Source of the DNA: an uncultured Collinsella sp.
Lineage (GTDB): Bacteria > Actinomycetota > Coriobacteriia > Coriobacteriales > Coriobacteriaceae
NCBI GenBank assembly: GCA_934658705.1
Contig: CAKUHP010000026.1
Location: forward strand, 1-16,850
Reading direction: 5' to 3'
DNA length: 16,850 nucleotides
Below, in pieces: positions 7,078 to 13,289 of the stretch. The notes under the pieces were generated by a model that made no database searches, was not told the DNA's origin, and saw only the letters and a program-made list of their open reading frames with translations. Numbering within the stretch: position 1 is the stretch's first letter; every line of letters starts with the position of its first letter. Both the position numbers and the translations under genes were made by a program.

Positions 7078-7439
7078 TTATGACCTCCTGTTTGCGTCGG
7101 GACCCCGCTCGTTTGCGCCATGCGACACGGCGGCCCCTCTGATTTCGCGGGCGCCAGGCAACTTTGCCCTGTCACGCCCCTCAACATGGTTAAAAGTATA
7201 TCTCGCCGTGCGGACACAAATTTACGCTTGGGCCCTGTCTGCCCTGCGCGCGCTCACCCTCCGCCCCACCCAAAAACTCATCCAACATTAATCTTGGCTC
7301 AAGAATCGCTTAATCTATAACCTGCACTATAGAGTTCGACCAAGGGCGGGGCGGCGCCGCGCAACGCAGGCCGCCGAACGCAACACTCGCGCCCGGGCAG
7401 ATCGCCCGGCGTCGCGCCCATCGAACGAAAGGACAGGTC
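7078..7439. other. Divergent intergenic region with leader of the DUF4342 operon
   Basis: 362 bp between two divergently transcribed genes. The left part holds only the ribosome site of the phosphatase gene and a possible minus-strand -10 box (TATACT as AGTATA at 7196-7201) with a poor -35. The right part holds the promoter at 7294-7321 and a GC-rich leader of about 110 bases, in which CCCGGGC-AGATC-GCCCGG (near 7391-7408) can form a short hairpin. No gene, known riboswitch or repeat element is recognised. Confidence 0.5.
7294..7321 (+). promoter_or_regulatory. Sigma-A-type promoter of the DUF4342-TCS operon
   Basis: TTGGCT (7294-7299) and TATAAC (7316-7321) are separated by 16 bases. This is the best promoter match in the interval and predicts a leader of about 110 bases before the ATG at 7440. 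A second possible -10 (TATAGA, 7328-7333) lies just downstream. Confidence 0.5.
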
Positions 7440-7982
7440 ATGAACGACCTCGAAAAAGTTGAAACCATCCGCGCCAAGTGCAACGTGAGCTACACCGATG
7501 CCAAGGCCGCGCTCGAAGCCGCCGACGGCAACGTTTTGGACGCCATCATTTGGCTCGAGTCTCAGGGCAAGACGCAGACCACGTCGGCGCACGTCGCCAC
7601 CGAGTCCGAGCCAGTCGATGAGCCCTCGGCCGAGATGGTCGCCGCGCAGGCCGCCTACGAGAAGTCGAGCGAAAAGACCGACTTCTCCAAGAAGATGGAC
7701 AGCGTGTGGGAGTACCTCAAAAAGCTCTTCCGCCTGAGCCTGGAGACCAAGTTTGTCGCAACGCGCCGCGACGCCATCATCCTCAACGTCCCCATCTTGA
7801 TTCCCATCATCGCCTTGTTTGCCTGGGGCGCCACGGTATGGCTGATGCTGATTGGCCTGTTCTTTGGCATGCGTTACCGCATCGATAGCGACGGTGACGT
7901 GCCCGGCAGCATCAACAATCTGATGGATCACGCCGCCGACGCCGCGGACGATATCAAGCAAAATCTGAACGACGACAAGTAA
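7440..7982 (+). CDS. DUF4342 protein with EF-Ts/UBA-like N-terminus and membrane segment
   Basis: 180 residues. AAAGGA six bases before the ATG fixes the start. Residues 1-42 match the UBA-like fold found at the N-terminus of EF-Ts (KVETIRAKCNVSYTDAKAAL...DGNVLDAIIWLE). An acidic, Ala/Ser-rich linker (45-85) follows. A basic amphipathic stretch (90-110) then leads into a hydrophobic segment (about 114-143), long enough for one or a tight pair of membrane helices, ending FFGMRYRID as in DUF4342 proteins. The tail is acidic. Function is unknown. It is 18 bp upstream of the response regulator gene on the same strand, so it is probably the first gene of a three-gene operon. It could be an accessory protein or a target of the two-component system. 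Confidence 0.8.
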   Translation: MNDLEKVETIRAKCNVSYTDAKAALEAADGNVLDAIIWLESQGKTQTTSAHVATESEPVDEPSAEMVAAQAAYEKSSEKTDFSKKMDSVWEYLKKLFRLSLETKFVATRRDAIILNVPILIPIIALFAWGATVWLMLIGLFFGMRYRIDSDGDVPGSINNLMDHAADAADDIKQNLNDDK

Positions 7983-8000
7983 TCGCAGACGGGGGCACGT

Positions 8001-8771
8001 ATGGCACGAATTCTGATCGTAGAGGACGAGGAGAAAATCGCCCGCTTTGTGACGCTCGAGCTGGAGCATGAGGGCTACCAGGTGGAGCACGCCGCCGACG
8101 GCCGCACCGCCGTGGACCTGGCGCTGGAGCGCGACTACGATCTGATTCTGCTCGATGTGCTGTTGCCGCAGCTCAACGGTATGGAAGTGCTGCGGCGCGT
8201 CCGCAAGCACAAGGATGTGCCAGTGATTATGGTCACCGCGCGCGACGCCGTGATGGACAAGGTAGCCGGGCTCGACGCCGGTGCCGATGACTATCTGACC
8301 AAGCCGTTTGCCATTGAGGAGCTGTTCGCACGGATCCGCGTGGCGCTGAAGCGCGCGGAGGCCGTGCGGGCGGCTTCGGGTGCGGGTGGCGTTGAGACCG
8401 GGGCGGGAGCGGTTGCGGCTACCACTGCGATGCCCCCGGCTGGCGGCTCGGCTCCGGCCGCCGCGCCCTCCCCCGCCGCGCTCACCGTGGGCTCGGTCGT
8501 GCTCGATCCCGACCGCCGCGAGGTCACGGTCGCGGGTTCGCCGATCGTGCTGACCGCCCGCGAGTTCGACGTCCTCGCCCTGCTTATGGCGCATGCCGAA
8601 ACCGTGCTCACGCGCGAGCGCATTGCGCACGAGGCGCTGGGCTACGAGTACGTGGGCGACACCAATAACGTCGACGTGCACATCGCGCATCTGCGCGCCA
8701 AAATCGAGGACGCCGGCAGCGCCCGCATCATCCAGACCGTGCGCGGGGTGGGCTATGTCTGCCGCGCGTAA
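8001..8771 (+). CDS. OmpR/PhoB-family response regulator
   Basis: 256 residues; DNA-binding transcription factor activated by phosphorylation. The receiver domain (1-118) has the acidic pocket E8-D9, phospho-acceptor D52 in LILLDVLLP, T79 and K101 (LTKPF). The C-terminal winged helix (about 161-255) has the usual LTAREFDVLALL, NNVDVHIAHLRAKI and TVRGVGYV segments. The linker between them (about 121-160) is Ala/Gly/Pro-rich and longer than normal for the family. The start is preceded by ACGGGGG five bases before the ATG. The last 17 bases overlap the start of the histidine kinase gene, so the two are translationally coupled. Stimulus and target genes are not evident. Confidence 0.93.
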   Translation: MARILIVEDEEKIARFVTLELEHEGYQVEHAADGRTAVDLALERDYDLILLDVLLPQLNGMEVLRRVRKHKDVPVIMVTARDAVMDKVAGLDAGADDYLTKPFAIEELFARIRVALKRAEAVRAASGAGGVETGAGAVAATTAMPPAGGSAPAAAPSPAALTVGSVVLDPDRREVTVAGSPIVLTAREFDVLALLMAHAETVLTRERIAHEALGYEYVGDTNNVDVHIAHLRAKIEDAGSARIIQTVRGVGYVCRA

Positions 8772-10050
8772 CGCCGAGACCAAGCGCGTCACTTCCATCG
8801 CCCGTGCCATCAACTGGAGCTACATGTGGCGCCGCCTGATGAGCTACGTCTGGCTGGATCTGTTGCTGCTGGTTGTTGCGGCGGCGATCCTCATGTTTGG
8901 CTACAACCAGACGCTGCCCGACGGCACGTTTACCGCAGGTTGGATTCCCGGCGGCACCGTTCGCACCATGTCGTTGGCGCCCGCGCGCGGCTGGGACCTG
9001 ACCACGCTTGCCTATACCGTCGAGCTTGCGCGCACCACCAAGACCTTCCCTCTTGCGCAGGACCTCATGGCGCTGTGGCCTCTCTACCTTGTCGTTGCAG
9101 GCTGGCAGGTCATCAGCGTGCTCGACATGCTCGGCGGCGCCCGCCGCGTGCGCCGCACCATGGCACCGCTCAACGACCTGGCCCTGCGCGTGGACGAGCT
9201 CGGCCGCATGCAGCTCGCCGGCGGCAAGATGGAAACGCTCGAGCAGGCCATCGAGCGTGCAAGCGTCGACTCGCCGAGCGTCACCACCGGCGACGCCGAC
9301 CTGGCGAGCATCGAGGTCGCACTCAACCGTCTGCTGCGCCAAATGCAAGAGGCCAAACTCCAGCAGATGCGCTTTGTCAACGACGCAAGCCACGAGCTGC
9401 GCACGCCTATCGCGGTAATCCAGGGCTACGTGAACATGCTCGACCGCTGGGGTAAGGACGACCCAGATGTACTGGCGGAATCCATCGCCTCGCTCAAGGC
9501 CGAAAGCGAGCACATGCAAGAGCTTGTGGAGCAGCTGCTGTTTTTGGCGCGCGGAGATGCCGGCCGCACTGTGTTGCGGCGCGCGGACACCAACCTTGCC
9601 GCGCTGGTCGGCGAGGTGTGCGAGGAATCGCGGATGATTGATTCTGGGCATTTGTACCGCTTGGCGTTCGATGCCATGCTTGTCAGCGACCCACGCTGCA
9701 ACGCGTCGGTCGATGTGGCGCTCGTGAAGCAGGCGCTGCGCGTGATCGTACAAAACGCCGCCAAGTATTCGGATGCGGGTTCGACTGTCACGTTTGGCGT
9801 AACACCGGATGCGGGAGCGGGCTCGATCGACATAAGTGTTGAGGACGAGGGCATCGGCATGAACCAGGAATCCGCAGCTCACGCGTTCGAGCGGTTCTAC
9901 CGCGCCGACAACGCGCGCGATGCCGGCGCGCAGGGCTCTGGCCTGGGGCTCGCCATTGCCAAGTGGATCGTCGACAGCCACGGCGGCGTCATCGGCGTGA
10001 CCTCGGTTGAAGGCGTCGGCAGCCGCTTTACGATACGCCTGCCGCGATAG
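8755..10050 (+). CDS. Sensor histidine kinase
   Basis: 431 residues; membrane-bound kinase that should phosphorylate the regulator encoded just upstream. The ATG at 8755 is chosen because it follows GGGGTGGG and lies inside the end of the regulator gene (17-bp overlap); the open frame further upstream is only the regulator read out of phase. Membrane helices lie at about 31-50 and 104-124, enclosing a short extracytoplasmic loop of about 50 residues. A linker follows, then the HisKA H-box NDASHELRTP with phospho-acceptor H213, N-box NAAKYSD (N334), G1 EDEGIG (363-368), F-box FERFYRAD and G2 GSGLGLA (394-400). All catalytic boxes are intact. No canonical PAS domain. A palindromic element begins 15 bp after the stop. 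Confidence 0.93.
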   Translation: MSAARNAETKRVTSIARAINWSYMWRRLMSYVWLDLLLLVVAAAILMFGYNQTLPDGTFTAGWIPGGTVRTMSLAPARGWDLTTLAYTVELARTTKTFPLAQDLMALWPLYLVVAGWQVISVLDMLGGARRVRRTMAPLNDLALRVDELGRMQLAGGKMETLEQAIERASVDSPSVTTGDADLASIEVALNRLLRQMQEAKLQQMRFVNDASHELRTPIAVIQGYVNMLDRWGKDDPDVLAESIASLKAESEHMQELVEQLLFLARGDAGRTVLRRADTNLAALVGEVCEESRMIDSGHLYRLAFDAMLVSDPRCNASVDVALVKQALRVIVQNAAKYSDAGSTVTFGVTPDAGAGSIDISVEDEGIGMNQESAAHAFERFYRADNARDAGAQGSGLGLAIAKWIVDSHGGVIGVTSVEGVGSRFTIRLPR

Positions 10051-10065
10051 GGGGCGCCTCTCGCG

Positions 10066-10255
10066 AAACGAAGGTGAATGGTTTTCCCGAGAAGTGAACG
10101 ACCCATTTTGGACCCCTGAAGCATCCACACTTTTTGGCGCTAAAACTGCAGGAAAAACCTGACGAAACCGCAGGAAACTGCAGCATAAAAGTGTCGATGT
10201 TTCGGGGGTCCGATTTCACTCGTTCACTTCTCGGGAAAACCATTCACCTTCGTTT
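10066..10255. mobile_element. Palindromic MITE-like element, copy 2 (190 bp)
   Basis: The terminal arms 10066-10100 and 10221-10255 are perfect reverse complements over 35 bases, from AAACGAAGGTGAATGG inward to GAGAAGTGAACG. The interior is homologous to copy 1 at 5262-5447 (shared CCCCTGAA, GAAACCGCAGGAAAC, GTGTCGATG, CCGATTTCACTCG) and can also fold on itself. The outer part of the arms differs from copy 1. It sits just after the histidine kinase stop and before the shared terminator. No coding capacity. Confidence 0.85.
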
Positions 10256-10289
10256 TATGGCAGCCCGCCAGGCACCCTCTCGCCATAAT

Positions 10290-10324
10290 AAATGGGGTAA
10301 GGCCACGCGGCCTTACCCCATTTT
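10290..10324. terminator. Bidirectional terminator between HK and VOC genes
   Basis: AAATGGGGTAAGGCC (10290-10304) and GGCCTTACCCCATTT (10309-10323) are perfect complements around the loop ACGC. The stem is flanked by TTTT on the plus strand and TTTATTA on the minus strand. It lies between the converging kinase operon and the VOC gene and probably serves both. Confidence 0.85.
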
Positions 10325-10347
10325 CGTTAGCTATGGCAGCTCATGCG

Positions 10348-10722
10348 CTACTCGCGGCACAGGTGCACGGCGAAGCCAGCGAACTCGCGCTTAAAGTACA
10401 CGAGCTTGGTACCACCGTCGGGCAGCAGCGCACGCGATTCCTCGTTGACCTCGAGTCCACGCTCGGCAAACCACTTCTCGGCCGCGTCGATATCGTTGAC
10501 AGCAAAGCCGATGTGGCCCTTGGTGCCACGACCATTCTGCTTCATGATCTCGACCAGCGAATCGTTAAAGTACGAAACCGGGGTCTCGATAACGGGCAGG
10601 CCCATCATCGTCGAGAACAACTCCGCGATCTCCAGGGCGTCGGACGAATCGGTGGCGTTGATGCCCACATGGGCGACGCGCATGCCAAAGAGCTCGACCG
10701 GGTTGGCGTTCTGCTCACACAT
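10348..10722 (-). CDS. VOC-family protein, stand-alone KDPG-aldolase-type VOC domain
   Basis: 124 residues, one vicinal-oxygen-chelate (glyoxalase-like) module. The segments VAHVGINATDSSDALEIA (17-34), VEIMK (57-61), GHIGFAVNDIDAA (69-81) and GGF/FAVHL (115-121) resemble, from memory, the C-terminal domain fused to 2-keto-3-deoxy-6-phosphogluconate/KHG aldolases in gut Firmicutes; no aldolase is present here. Candidate metal ligands are H18, E59, H70 and H120. The start at 10722 lacks a strong ribosome site (AGTAGGCG 9-12 bases upstream), so it may be translated by coupling to the EIIB gene, whose stop is 11 bp upstream. A second ATG at codon 14 would still keep the domain. Role is probably in sugar-acid metabolism, by inference. 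Confidence 0.82.
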   Translation of the reverse strand: MCEQNANPVELFGMRVAHVGINATDSSDALEIAELFSTMMGLPVIETPVSYFNDSLVEIMKQNGRGTKGHIGFAVNDIDAAEKWFAERGLEVNEESRALLPDGGTKLVYFKREFAGFAVHLCRE

Positions 10723-10733
10723 ACAGGCAGCGC

Positions 10734-11021
10734 CTACTGAGCCATGACGTCGAGGACGGCCTTCTCGGCAGCGACGCGGTTCATGCCGGTCATGAAGGGC
10801 ACGCCGCTCACGTACGGGCAGGTGAGGCCCTCGGGGGCAACGGTGGTGGCGATCAGCAGGTCGGCGCCCTCGTCGCAAGCGTCCTTGGCCTCGGAGATGG
10901 CGCACTGCACGATCTCGTACTTGTCGGCGTAACCGTTGGCGTCGAGCAGGGTGGCGACCTTCTGGGCAACGAGCGTGGAAGTAGCAGCGCCAGCACCGCA
11001 AGCCAAAACGATCTTCTTCAT
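10734..11021 (-). CDS. PTS EIIB component, galactitol family
   Basis: 95 residues. EIIB proteins pass phosphate from EIIA to the sugar during uptake. The N-terminus MKKIVLACGAGAATSTLVAQKV carries the phospho-cysteine loop (C8) in the form typical of galactitol-type (GatB) EIIB proteins, followed by the alternating alpha/beta pattern of the Rossmann-like fold. GGGAG lies nine bases before the ATG. The VOC gene follows after 11 bp, probably in one transcript. No EIIA or EIIC is in the window, so its partners are encoded elsewhere or it has a regulatory role. The exact sugar cannot be read from the sequence. Confidence 0.85.
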   Translation of the reverse strand: MKKIVLACGAGAATSTLVAQKVATLLDANGYADKYEIVQCAISEAKDACDEGADLLIATTVAPEGLTCPYVSGVPFMTGMNRVAAEKAVLDVMAQ

Positions 11022-11123
11022 AGGTAATGTCTCCCTTCATGGTTTACTTTAGGTAAGTGTACCGCAGCGAGCGATGGCGCTCGGCCACGATGCACTTTTG
11101 TGCCAGTTTGCTTGCACGCTGCG

Positions 11124-11129
11124 TATAAT
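11124..11129 (+). promoter_or_regulatory. Consensus -10 box of the 11185 gene
   Basis: A perfect TATAAT predicts transcription from about 11136 and a leader near 50 bases. The best -35 (TTGTGC, 11098-11103) is 20 bases away, so that half is weak. Confidence 0.5.
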
Positions 11130-11184
11130 ACATCTAGCACGTATTGTCATACCGCTTGTTTTACGAGCGACCGAGGAGCTCAAT

Positions 11185-11808
11185 ATGCCCGATTCCCGCA
11201 CACTCTGGACCGCCGTCGTCATTATTTGTATCGCCATATCGGTGTTCTTTAGCGTCAAAAAACGCACCACGTTCAAGCGCCTGCAGCAGTTGATGGCCGC
11301 CAAGCAGTGGGACGAGTTCGACCGCCTGCTCGACAGCAAGCTCACCAGCATGCTGTACCCGCGCTACAACCGCGATTACCTGCGCCTGAACTCCTATCTG
11401 CTGCGCGAGGACCACGAGCGCGCCGACGAGATGTTCGATCTGCTGCTGGGCCTTAACCTGCCCAAGATGCAGCGTGTCGACCTGGTGATCAAGGCCTTCA
11501 ACTACTACGTTGGCCAGGAGGACCGTAAAAAGTCCAAGGAGCTACTGCACGAGATCAAGGGCTTTGAGGGCGGCCAGGCCGAGGCAGTCGCGCACGAGTG
11601 CCAGCTGATGTATGACACGATGATTCTCAAGCGCCACAACGACATCCCTGAGCTGGAGCGCATGCTCGAGGAGGCCGGCGACGACAAGGTCAAGAGCTGC
11701 CGTTTGGAGTACCTGCTGGCTCTGCAGTACAAGAACAAGGGCGACGAAGCCAAGTTCCAAGAGTTCCTGGAGAAGTCGGGGCAGCACTCGATGGCAGTCA
11801 ACGCGTAA
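11185..11808 (+). CDS. Membrane-anchored helical-repeat (TPR-like) protein
   Basis: 207 residues. GAGGAG six bases before the ATG at 11185 fixes the start; the open frame upstream (11074) has no ribosome site. Residues 7-24 form one N-terminal membrane helix (LWTAVVIICIAISVFF) followed by basic KKR, which suggests a cytoplasmic body. The rest (28-205) is a run of amphipathic helix pairs with TPR-like spacing, for example LLREDHERADEMFDLLLGL and LEYLLALQYKNKGDEAKFQEFL, but no strict TPR consensus. Such proteins usually act as scaffolds. I do not recognise a named family. It is divergent from the EIIB/VOC pair and is followed by tRNA-Leu. Confidence 0.75.
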   Translation: MPDSRTLWTAVVIICIAISVFFSVKKRTTFKRLQQLMAAKQWDEFDRLLDSKLTSMLYPRYNRDYLRLNSYLLREDHERADEMFDLLLGLNLPKMQRVDLVIKAFNYYVGQEDRKKSKELLHEIKGFEGGQAEAVAHECQLMYDTMILKRHNDIPELERMLEEAGDDKVKSCRLEYLLALQYKNKGDEAKFQEFLEKSGQHSMAVNA

Positions 11809-11839
11809 CGGACAGCTTGTGCTAGACTTCTAGTCTCAC

Positions 11840-11924
11840 GGGGGCGTGGCGGAATTGGCATACGCAGGAGACTTAAAATCTCTCGCCGCAAGGATTGTGG
11901 GTTCGAGTCCCACCGCCCCTACCA
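11840..11924 (+). tRNA. tRNA-Leu (anticodon UAA)
   Basis: 85 bases with CCA encoded. The acceptor 5' strand GGGGGCG pairs with CGCCCCT, with a G-U at the first pair. The anticodon arm GAGA-CTTAAAA-TCTC places TAA at the anticodon. A variable arm of class II type follows (CGCCGCAAGGATT), then the T-arm GTGGG-TTCGAGT-CCCAC and discriminator A. The long variable arm and A73 fit leucine. A possible -10 box TAGACT lies at 11823-11828. A terminator follows 10 bp after the CCA. Confidence 0.93.
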
Positions 11925-11934
11925 TATGACGCCT

Positions 11935-11974
11935 ACGAGCCCGTGTCCCCCAGGGATGCGGGCTCGTTTCTTTT
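11935..11974 (+). terminator. Rho-independent terminator of tRNA-Leu
   Basis: ACGAGCCCG (11935-11943) pairs perfectly with CGGGCTCGT (11959-11967). The 15-base loop itself contains CCC/GGG. The stem is followed by TTCTTTT. Confidence 0.8.
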
Positions 11975-11980
11975 AGATGC

Positions 11981-12111
11981 CGGTGGGACTCGAACCCGCG
12001 AGGGGGCGAGCGTCAAGCGGACGCGCAGCGTCCGCAGCGAGCCGGCGAGGGCGCCGACAGGCGACCGAAGCCGGTGCGGATTTGCGCGGCAAATACGCAG
12101 ACGTCCCACCG
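11981..12111. repeat. Structured segment with inverted tRNA T-arm copy
   Basis: CGGTGGGACTCGAACCC (11981-11997) is the exact 17-base reverse complement of the tRNA-Leu T-arm region at 11899-11915. Its first nine bases are also complementary to GTCCCACCG at 12103-12111, so the segment has terminal inverted repeats. Inside are tight hairpins: GCGGACGC-GCA-GCGTCCGC (12017-12035) and ATTTGC-GCG-GCAAAT (12080-12094). No convincing gene. It could be a small element associated with tRNA genes. Confidence 0.65.
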
Positions 12112-12189
12112 CCCCTACCATATGAAGCTTACGAGCCCGTGTCCCCCAGGGATGCGGGCCCGTTTCTTTTAGACGCCGGTGGGGTCTGG

Positions 12190-12258
12190 AAGTTGCGGTG
12201 GAATAGTTCCTGTTTTGGCCGTTTACCAGCCCATTTATGAACTATTTCACCGCAACTT
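12190..12258. repeat. 20-bp inverted repeat overlapping the ppx stop codon
   Basis: AAGTTGCGGTGGAATAGTTC (12190-12209) is complementary to 12239-12258 at 19 of 20 positions, with a 29-base loop. The right arm runs into the stop codon of the Ppx/GppA gene (12257-12259). It might terminate that transcript, but there is no T-tract on either side, so an inserted palindromic repeat is more likely. Confidence 0.7.
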
Positions 12259-13261
12259 ATTTGAGGGTGCTTAAGTCCGGGGTCCAGGTGATGGTGGGGG
12301 TTTCGCCGTCGAGGAACTCGTTGATGGTGGCGGCCATGCCGGCGAGAAGGCTGTTCTCGCTTACGGTGAGCGTCTTGTAGCCGCCGGCTCGCATGAGCTC
12401 GCGGATCACTACAGCGCCGGCCAGGATCACGCCCGCGCGCTTGGGCTGCACGCCTGGCAGCGCGGCGATGCCTTCCACGTCCAGCGTAGACATACGATCG
12501 ATAGCGGCCGAAATCTGATCCATCGAAAGCTCGCGTAGGTGCACAAAGTTCGAGTCGTACGGCTCCAACTCGTGAACCAGCGCCACGAGCGTAGTGACGG
12601 TGCCACCCACCGCGACCAGACGCTCGGCGCGTTCAAAGTCGCTGGGCAGGCCCTCATAGTATGTGGCGAACTGTTCACCCGCCCACGCAGCGGCGGTCGC
12701 AAGCTCGCCATCCGCGGGTGGCAGCGCGGAGAAAAAGCGCTCCGTCACGCGACGGCAGCCAATGTCCAGCGAGCGCGTCCCCTCCAGCGCAAAGATTCCG
12801 CGTTCCGGCGCGTATACGCCCGTCGCGAGCTCCGTGGAACCACCGCCCGAATCGGCGACGATGATGCGCTCTCCGGCAAAGTCGTGCGCCACGCCGAAAA
12901 ACGTCAGGCGCGCCTCGACCTCGCCGGGAATCACCTGCGGCTCGAGCCCCAGCTCGCGCAGGCCATCCAGCAACAGAGCGGCGTTGGACGCATCGCGTGC
13001 GGCGCTCGTGCATGTGGTGCAGATGCAAGCCGCCCCAAAGGCGCGGGCCTCATCCACAAACATGCGGCACGCAGCGAGCACGCGCTCGACGGCTGCCTCA
13101 CAAAAGCGGCCTGTCGCGTCGACGCCCTCGCCCAGGTCGGTAATCTCGGTATGCTTGGACGATTCCACGATCGCCCCAGCCTCGACCTGCGCTAACACCA
13201 GTCGCGACGACACCGTTCCCAGATCGATCGCCGCCACCTTGTATCGTTTGCAATTCGTCAT
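12257..13261 (-). CDS. ppx: Ppx/GppA family phosphatase
   Basis: 334 residues; ASKHA-fold enzyme that hydrolyses polyphosphate or converts pppGpp to ppGpp, a link to stringent-response signalling. The motifs present are phosphate-1-type IDLGTVSSRL (12-21), the glutamate loop IPGEVEARL (111-119), DSGGGSTEL (137-145) and VAVGGTVTTL. The protein lacks the long C-terminal extension of E. coli Ppx and matches the short actinobacterial form. The start at 13261 has AGGGGAG about seven bases upstream; the open frame beyond it reads through the division gene. It lies 28 bp downstream of the DivIC/FtsB-like gene and is very likely cotranscribed. Polyphosphatase and GppA activity cannot be separated by sequence. 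Confidence 0.88.
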   Translation of the reverse strand: MTNCKRYKVAAIDLGTVSSRLVLAQVEAGAIVESSKHTEITDLGEGVDATGRFCEAAVERVLAACRMFVDEARAFGAACICTTCTSAARDASNAALLLDGLRELGLEPQVIPGEVEARLTFFGVAHDFAGERIIVADSGGGSTELATGVYAPERGIFALEGTRSLDIGCRRVTERFFSALPPADGELATAAAWAGEQFATYYEGLPSDFERAERLVAVGGTVTTLVALVHELEPYDSNFVHLRELSMDQISAAIDRMSTLDVEGIAALPGVQPKRAGVILAGAVVIRELMRAGGYKTLTVSENSLLAGMAATINEFLDGETPTITWTPDLSTLK

Positions 13262-13289
13262 TGCGGGCTCCCCTCCGGGCGCTACTCGC

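Larger units (their letters stand above)
11907..12183 (+). repeat. 81-bp direct repeat of tRNA-Leu 3' end plus terminator
   Basis: Positions 11907-11987 recur at 12103-12183 with about four mismatches. Each copy holds GTCCCACCGCCCCTACCA (the tRNA 3' end), a spacer, the terminator hairpin and the following TTCTTTTAGA-GCCGGTGGG. The second copy lacks the rest of the tRNA, and its hairpin (12131-12162) has an A-C mismatch in the stem. The 115 bp between copies contains no gene. This arrangement fits either an attL/attR-type scar at a tRNA 3' end or a decayed tandem tRNA duplication. Confidence 0.8.

Noticed and set aside
7299..8813. 504-codon minus-strand open frame
   Set aside because: It is antisense to the DUF4342 and response regulator genes, which have clear domains; high G+C codon bias creates such long shadow frames.
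8728..10128. 466-codon minus-strand open frame
   Set aside because: It is antisense to the intact histidine kinase and encodes a His/Arg/Ala-rich sequence without domains.
12103..12120. Second tRNA-Leu gene
   Set aside because: Only the 3' 18 bases are present; no D-arm, anticodon arm or intact T-arm precedes them.
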